Below, piece by piece: positions 61,585-64,000 of a DNA stretch of 64,000 nt (the first letter of the stretch is position 1; each line of letters starts with the position of its first letter). Made by a program: the position numbers and the translations under genes. The stretch is taken from the NCBI GenBank assembly GCA_943371245.1, contig CALRTY020000008.1:53949-117948 (forward strand), in the 5' to 3' direction. This DNA comes from UBA5018 sp947463165 (GTDB taxonomy: Bacteria; Cyanobacteriota; Cyanobacteriia; PCC-6307; Cyanobiaceae). The notes beneath the pieces are model-generated. The model was not told the origin of the DNA. It did no database searches and saw only the letters and a list, made by a program, of their open reading frames with translations.

Positions 61585-62535
61585 ATGGCGCGTGTCGAGA
61601 AGACAGTTTTCATAAGCTATCGACGCACCAACATTCCGTGGGCATTGGCGGTCTACCACCATTTGACGCACCATGGGTTTGATGTCTTCTTCGACTATCT
61701 TGGTATTGCCAGCGGGAACTTCGAGCAAGTCATTCTGGACAACATCAGGGCGCGGGCGCACTTCCTGGTACTGCTGACGCCGTCGGCGCTGGAGCGTTGC
61801 GGTGACCCTAGTGACTGGTTCCGCCGGGAAATCGAGGAAGCCATTGATTGCCGCCGCAATATCGTGCCGATGATGCTTGAGAGCTTCAACTTCGGCGCGC
61901 CGGGGATTGGGGCTCAGCTCGCAGGTAAGATGGCTTTGTTGAAGCGGTACAACGGACTGGGCGTCCCGTCGGAGTACTTCGACGCCGCAATGGCCAAGCT
62001 ACGAGAAAGATTCCTAAATGTGGCGCTGGATGCAGTGGCTCATCCTGTCTCGGAAGTCGCTCAGAGTGCGGCCAGAGTTCAGCAAATGGCGGCGACAGCC
62101 GCTCCACCAGTGCCACCAAGGGAACTGACGGCGCAGGACTGGTTCGAGCGAGGCTATAGAACAGCTGAGGCCGATGAGAAGTTGCAGTGCTACGACGAGG
62201 CCATCCGCTTGAAGTCGGACTATGCGGACGCCTACATCAACCGAGGCATCGCGCGGAACGACAGAGGCGACCTGGTCGGTGCGTTGAAGGACTACGACGA
62301 GGCCATCCGGCTGAAGCCGGACTATGCGCTTGCCTACCGCAACCGAGGCATCGCGCGGAACGACAAAGGCGACCTGGTCGGTGCGTTGAAGGACTACGAA
62401 GAGGCCATCCGGCTGAAGTCGGACTATGCGGACGCCTACAACAGCCGAGGCATCGCGCGGCGTGCCGGAGGCGACTTGGCAGGTGCGGAGACAGACTTCG
62501 CAGAAGCACATCGCCTGCGCGCCGAACGGTCCTAG
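61585..62535 (+). CDS. TIR-domain protein with C-terminal TPR repeats
   Basis: A 316-residue protein. The TIR domain is at residues about 6-130: KTVFISYRRTN, FFDYLG, FLVLLTPSALERCGDPSDWFRREIEEAI with Glu82 at the catalytic NADase position. C-terminal TPRs (about 195-310) repeat AYxNRGIARNDxGDLVGALKDYxEAIRLKxDY, two units being nearly identical at the DNA level. TIR-TPR proteins are candidate phage sensors/NADases. The start ATG 61585 is just before the TIR strand; a frame opens 27 codons earlier without homology. It is the only complete gene facing the plus strand within the minus-strand array. Confidence 0.85.
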   Translation: MARVEKTVFISYRRTNIPWALAVYHHLTHHGFDVFFDYLGIASGNFEQVILDNIRARAHFLVLLTPSALERCGDPSDWFRREIEEAIDCRRNIVPMMLESFNFGAPGIGAQLAGKMALLKRYNGLGVPSEYFDAAMAKLRERFLNVALDAVAHPVSEVAQSAARVQQMAATAAPPVPPRELTAQDWFERGYRTAEADEKLQCYDEAIRLKSDYADAYINRGIARNDRGDLVGALKDYDEAIRLKPDYALAYRNRGIARNDKGDLVGALKDYEEAIRLKSDYADAYNSRGIARRAGGDLAGAETDFAEAHRLRAERS

Positions 62536-62619
62536 ATGCGAAGAGTCACGATGTTCCTGTCGGCGCCAGTGTTTGAAAGTGGTCCCACTAGGGCAACGCG
62601 GTGCGGCCGAGTTTCTGAT

Positions 62620-62706
62620 GCCTAACGCTCCAGATCAGCGGCGGGCAGGCATCGAGGCCTTGCAGATTAAATTAAGACTCCCGTCCGCTGCATCTGGTTG
62701 TTCGAC
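62620..62706 (-). other. attC-like recombination site B10
   Basis: Ends are GCCTAAC and GTTCGAC. Arm CCAGATCAGCGGCGGG pairs with CCCGTCCGCTGCATCTGG with G and A unpaired in the right arm. It is 87 bp long, between the convergent TIR-TPR and CHAT genes. Confidence 0.85.
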
Positions 62707-62743
62707 GGCTAAACAGCCTGCAGAGGGGGGAACAGTAACAGTT

Positions 62744-63799
62744 TTAAGATGGCTTAAGTCTTACCAGAGTGAGCCCGTCACCATCAAGCCCTGGTGCCAC
62801 GAATAACTCAGGTGTGTTTTCCTCCGGGATTCCCTCCAGCATCATCGCCGCACGCGCTTGCTGGAACGCTCGTGTGATCGAGTGCCCGAACCCGATAGCC
62901 GAATAGAACTGCGCAGCGAAGACTCGTGCGGCATTATCACCGATCGCTGCATTCATCCCGATTGCAGCAGGGATATGAGTAACGACCGCTTCAGCCTGTC
63001 CTCGAGAATAGCAAGCATTGAAGAAGACAAGCTGTATATCGTCGGATGCAGCAGCAAGCGTCTGAACAATCGCCTCCTTGGATACAGGCTTGGAATTCCC
63101 AGAATTATCTTGAAAGATGATCTCGTCCTGATTTGAGCCATGGCCGCTGAAGTGCACGATGCCAGGGCGGCATTCATTGATTGCTTGAAGTACATCCAAG
63201 GGACGTACAGCCCAACGCGACTCCAACCGCACAGCGTCACGATGCTCTGCCTTTCTAATCATTTCACCAATCGATCGAACTTCTTCATCAAGCCTAAGCT
63301 CCGCTTGATCTAGTGGATTCGCAGCTAAGAACAGCACAGTTATAGTCTCAGGTGGTTGCTGCAACTTCTCCAGCGTCGATAGGGCTATATTGTGGAGTTG
63401 TGTGTGCTGATCCAATTTGCTTCGTATCGTCGTTAATGCTCGCTGATTTTCGCGTGCCGCACGCTGCTGGTCCTCTGTGCGTCGCTTGTCGAGCTGTTTC
63501 TCTGCGTCGCCAAGCCGACGATGAGCATCATTGAGTTTCCCCTGCTTCTGGGCAATCCGGCTTTCAATCTCAGCAACTTTTTGCTGATGTCGAACAGCGT
63601 TAGCTTCGAATCTTTGCGCCTCGCGGATTTTGGACTGGACAGTGGAAATGCTTGTTGATCTACGAGCCGCATCTGCCGCTGTACCAGCTTTTTTAATCTC
63701 TGACGCCGCCTTGGCCGCCTCACGAGCTTTCTCCTGTTGAAGCTGTGCAATCTCCTTCAGATATCGCTGAACGTCGCGTCGGTAGCTGTCTGGATTCAT
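62744..63799 (-). CDS. Coiled-coil CHAT-domain protease-like protein
   Basis: A 351-residue protein. The first 145 residues are a charged, Ala/Gln/Arg-rich long coiled coil. The CHAT domain (about 150-345) starts TVLFLAANP, has HFSGHG (His220) and FFNACYS (Cys263), the caspase-like dyad. CHAT proteases cleave target proteins in several bacterial immune and cell-death systems (for example with gasdermin-like partners or VMAP). No substrate gene is recognised next to it, though the array continues beyond the window. The start ATG 63799 is chosen at MNPDSYRRDV. Confidence 0.85.
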   Translation of the reverse strand: MNPDSYRRDVQRYLKEIAQLQQEKAREAAKAASEIKKAGTAADAARRSTSISTVQSKIREAQRFEANAVRHQQKVAEIESRIAQKQGKLNDAHRRLGDAEKQLDKRRTEDQQRAARENQRALTTIRSKLDQHTQLHNIALSTLEKLQQPPETITVLFLAANPLDQAELRLDEEVRSIGEMIRKAEHRDAVRLESRWAVRPLDVLQAINECRPGIVHFSGHGSNQDEIIFQDNSGNSKPVSKEAIVQTLAAASDDIQLVFFNACYSRGQAEAVVTHIPAAIGMNAAIGDNAARVFAAQFYSAIGFGHSITRAFQQARAAMMLEGIPEENTPELFVAPGLDGDGLTLVRLKPS

Positions 63800-63847
63800 C
63801 GAGAGATGAGTAGCATACTTACAGGATACAAGTGGCGTCTGAGGTCC

Positions 63848-63913
63848 GGCGAACGATTTGCTGAGCCGCAACGCCGTTCGAGACGAACGACGTTCGGCTC
63901 GCAGGCGTTTGTC
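63848..63913 (-). other. attC-like recombination site B11 (degenerate)
   Basis: Ends are GGCGAAC and GTTTGTC. Arm GCTGAGCCGCAACG pairs with CGTTCGGCTCGCAGG, with C and an A unpaired in the right arm. The cores are less conserved than in other sites. It lies upstream of the CHAT gene and closes its cassette. Confidence 0.55.
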
Positions 63914-64000
63914 GGCTCGAGCATGCTGTTGCTTTGCCGTGCAGTAATTCTAAGCACCCACCACAACCGTGAAATCACGGTCAAAGCAACAGGTTTTAGG

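Overview
The window looks like a high-GC unicellular cyanobacterium of the Synechococcus/Cyanobium/Vulcanococcus type. This is inferred from the gene set: the start of a glycogen phosphorylase, the glycolate dehydrogenase subunits GlcE and GlcF, a cyanobacterial-type GH57 protein, three cryptochrome/photolyase-family genes and a plant-type fatty acid desaturase. No rRNA, tRNA, CRISPR array, transposase or integrase gene was recognised.

Layout. 0-11 kb holds housekeeping and transport genes: a CPA2 antiporter, an alpha/beta hydrolase, GlcE and GlcF flanking a four-carbon acid sugar kinase and an APC permease, and a DUF389 membrane protein. 11-15 kb holds a small protein interrupted by a perfect 38-bp palindrome, an M48 peptidase and a GH57 protein. 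15-22 kb holds a tandem array of four paralogous membrane/coiled-coil proteins whose lengths are 160, 167, 174 and 181 residues, so they differ by whole heptads. It is divergent from a 1129-residue LRR-Roc-COR-TIR protein. 22-32 kb holds an amine oxidase, an SDR, a complete five-gene branched-chain-amino-acid-type ABC operon with stop/start overlaps, and a photolyase. 37.4-53 kb is mostly native sequence: a peroxiredoxin-like protein, a desaturase, two more photolyase-family genes, UDP-glucose dehydrogenase beside a decarboxylase remnant, a VWA cluster, and a second tandem family of three membrane proteins.

The most striking feature is a pair of gene-cassette arrays, 32.5-37.4 kb on the plus strand and 53.2-63.9 kb mainly on the minus strand. 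Fifteen imperfect inverted repeats of 63-106 bp look like integron attC sites. Their ends resemble RYYYAAC/GTTRRRY, and one arm carries two extra bases six nucleotides apart. In all fifteen, the extra bases lie in the arm nearest the upstream gene's 3' end, taking plus as the array direction at 33-37 kb and minus at 53-64 kb. Each interval carries one gene or module. No integrase is present, so this fits a CALIN (cluster of attC sites lacking an integrase).

The cassettes hold toxin-antitoxin modules (MntA-HepT fused end-to-end with a BrnT remnant and BrnA, a HigBA-like pair, a VapC/RHH pair, a RelE/HTH pair and a decayed NTase-HEPN pair) and immunity-like proteins (a DUF4062 + nucleoside-hydrolase-like fusion, an HNH protein, TIR-TPR, coiled-coil-CHAT, and a PD-(D/E)XK-like protein). 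Together with the LRR-Roc-COR-TIR gene, the window holds several candidate defence effectors. Their function is inferred from domains only.
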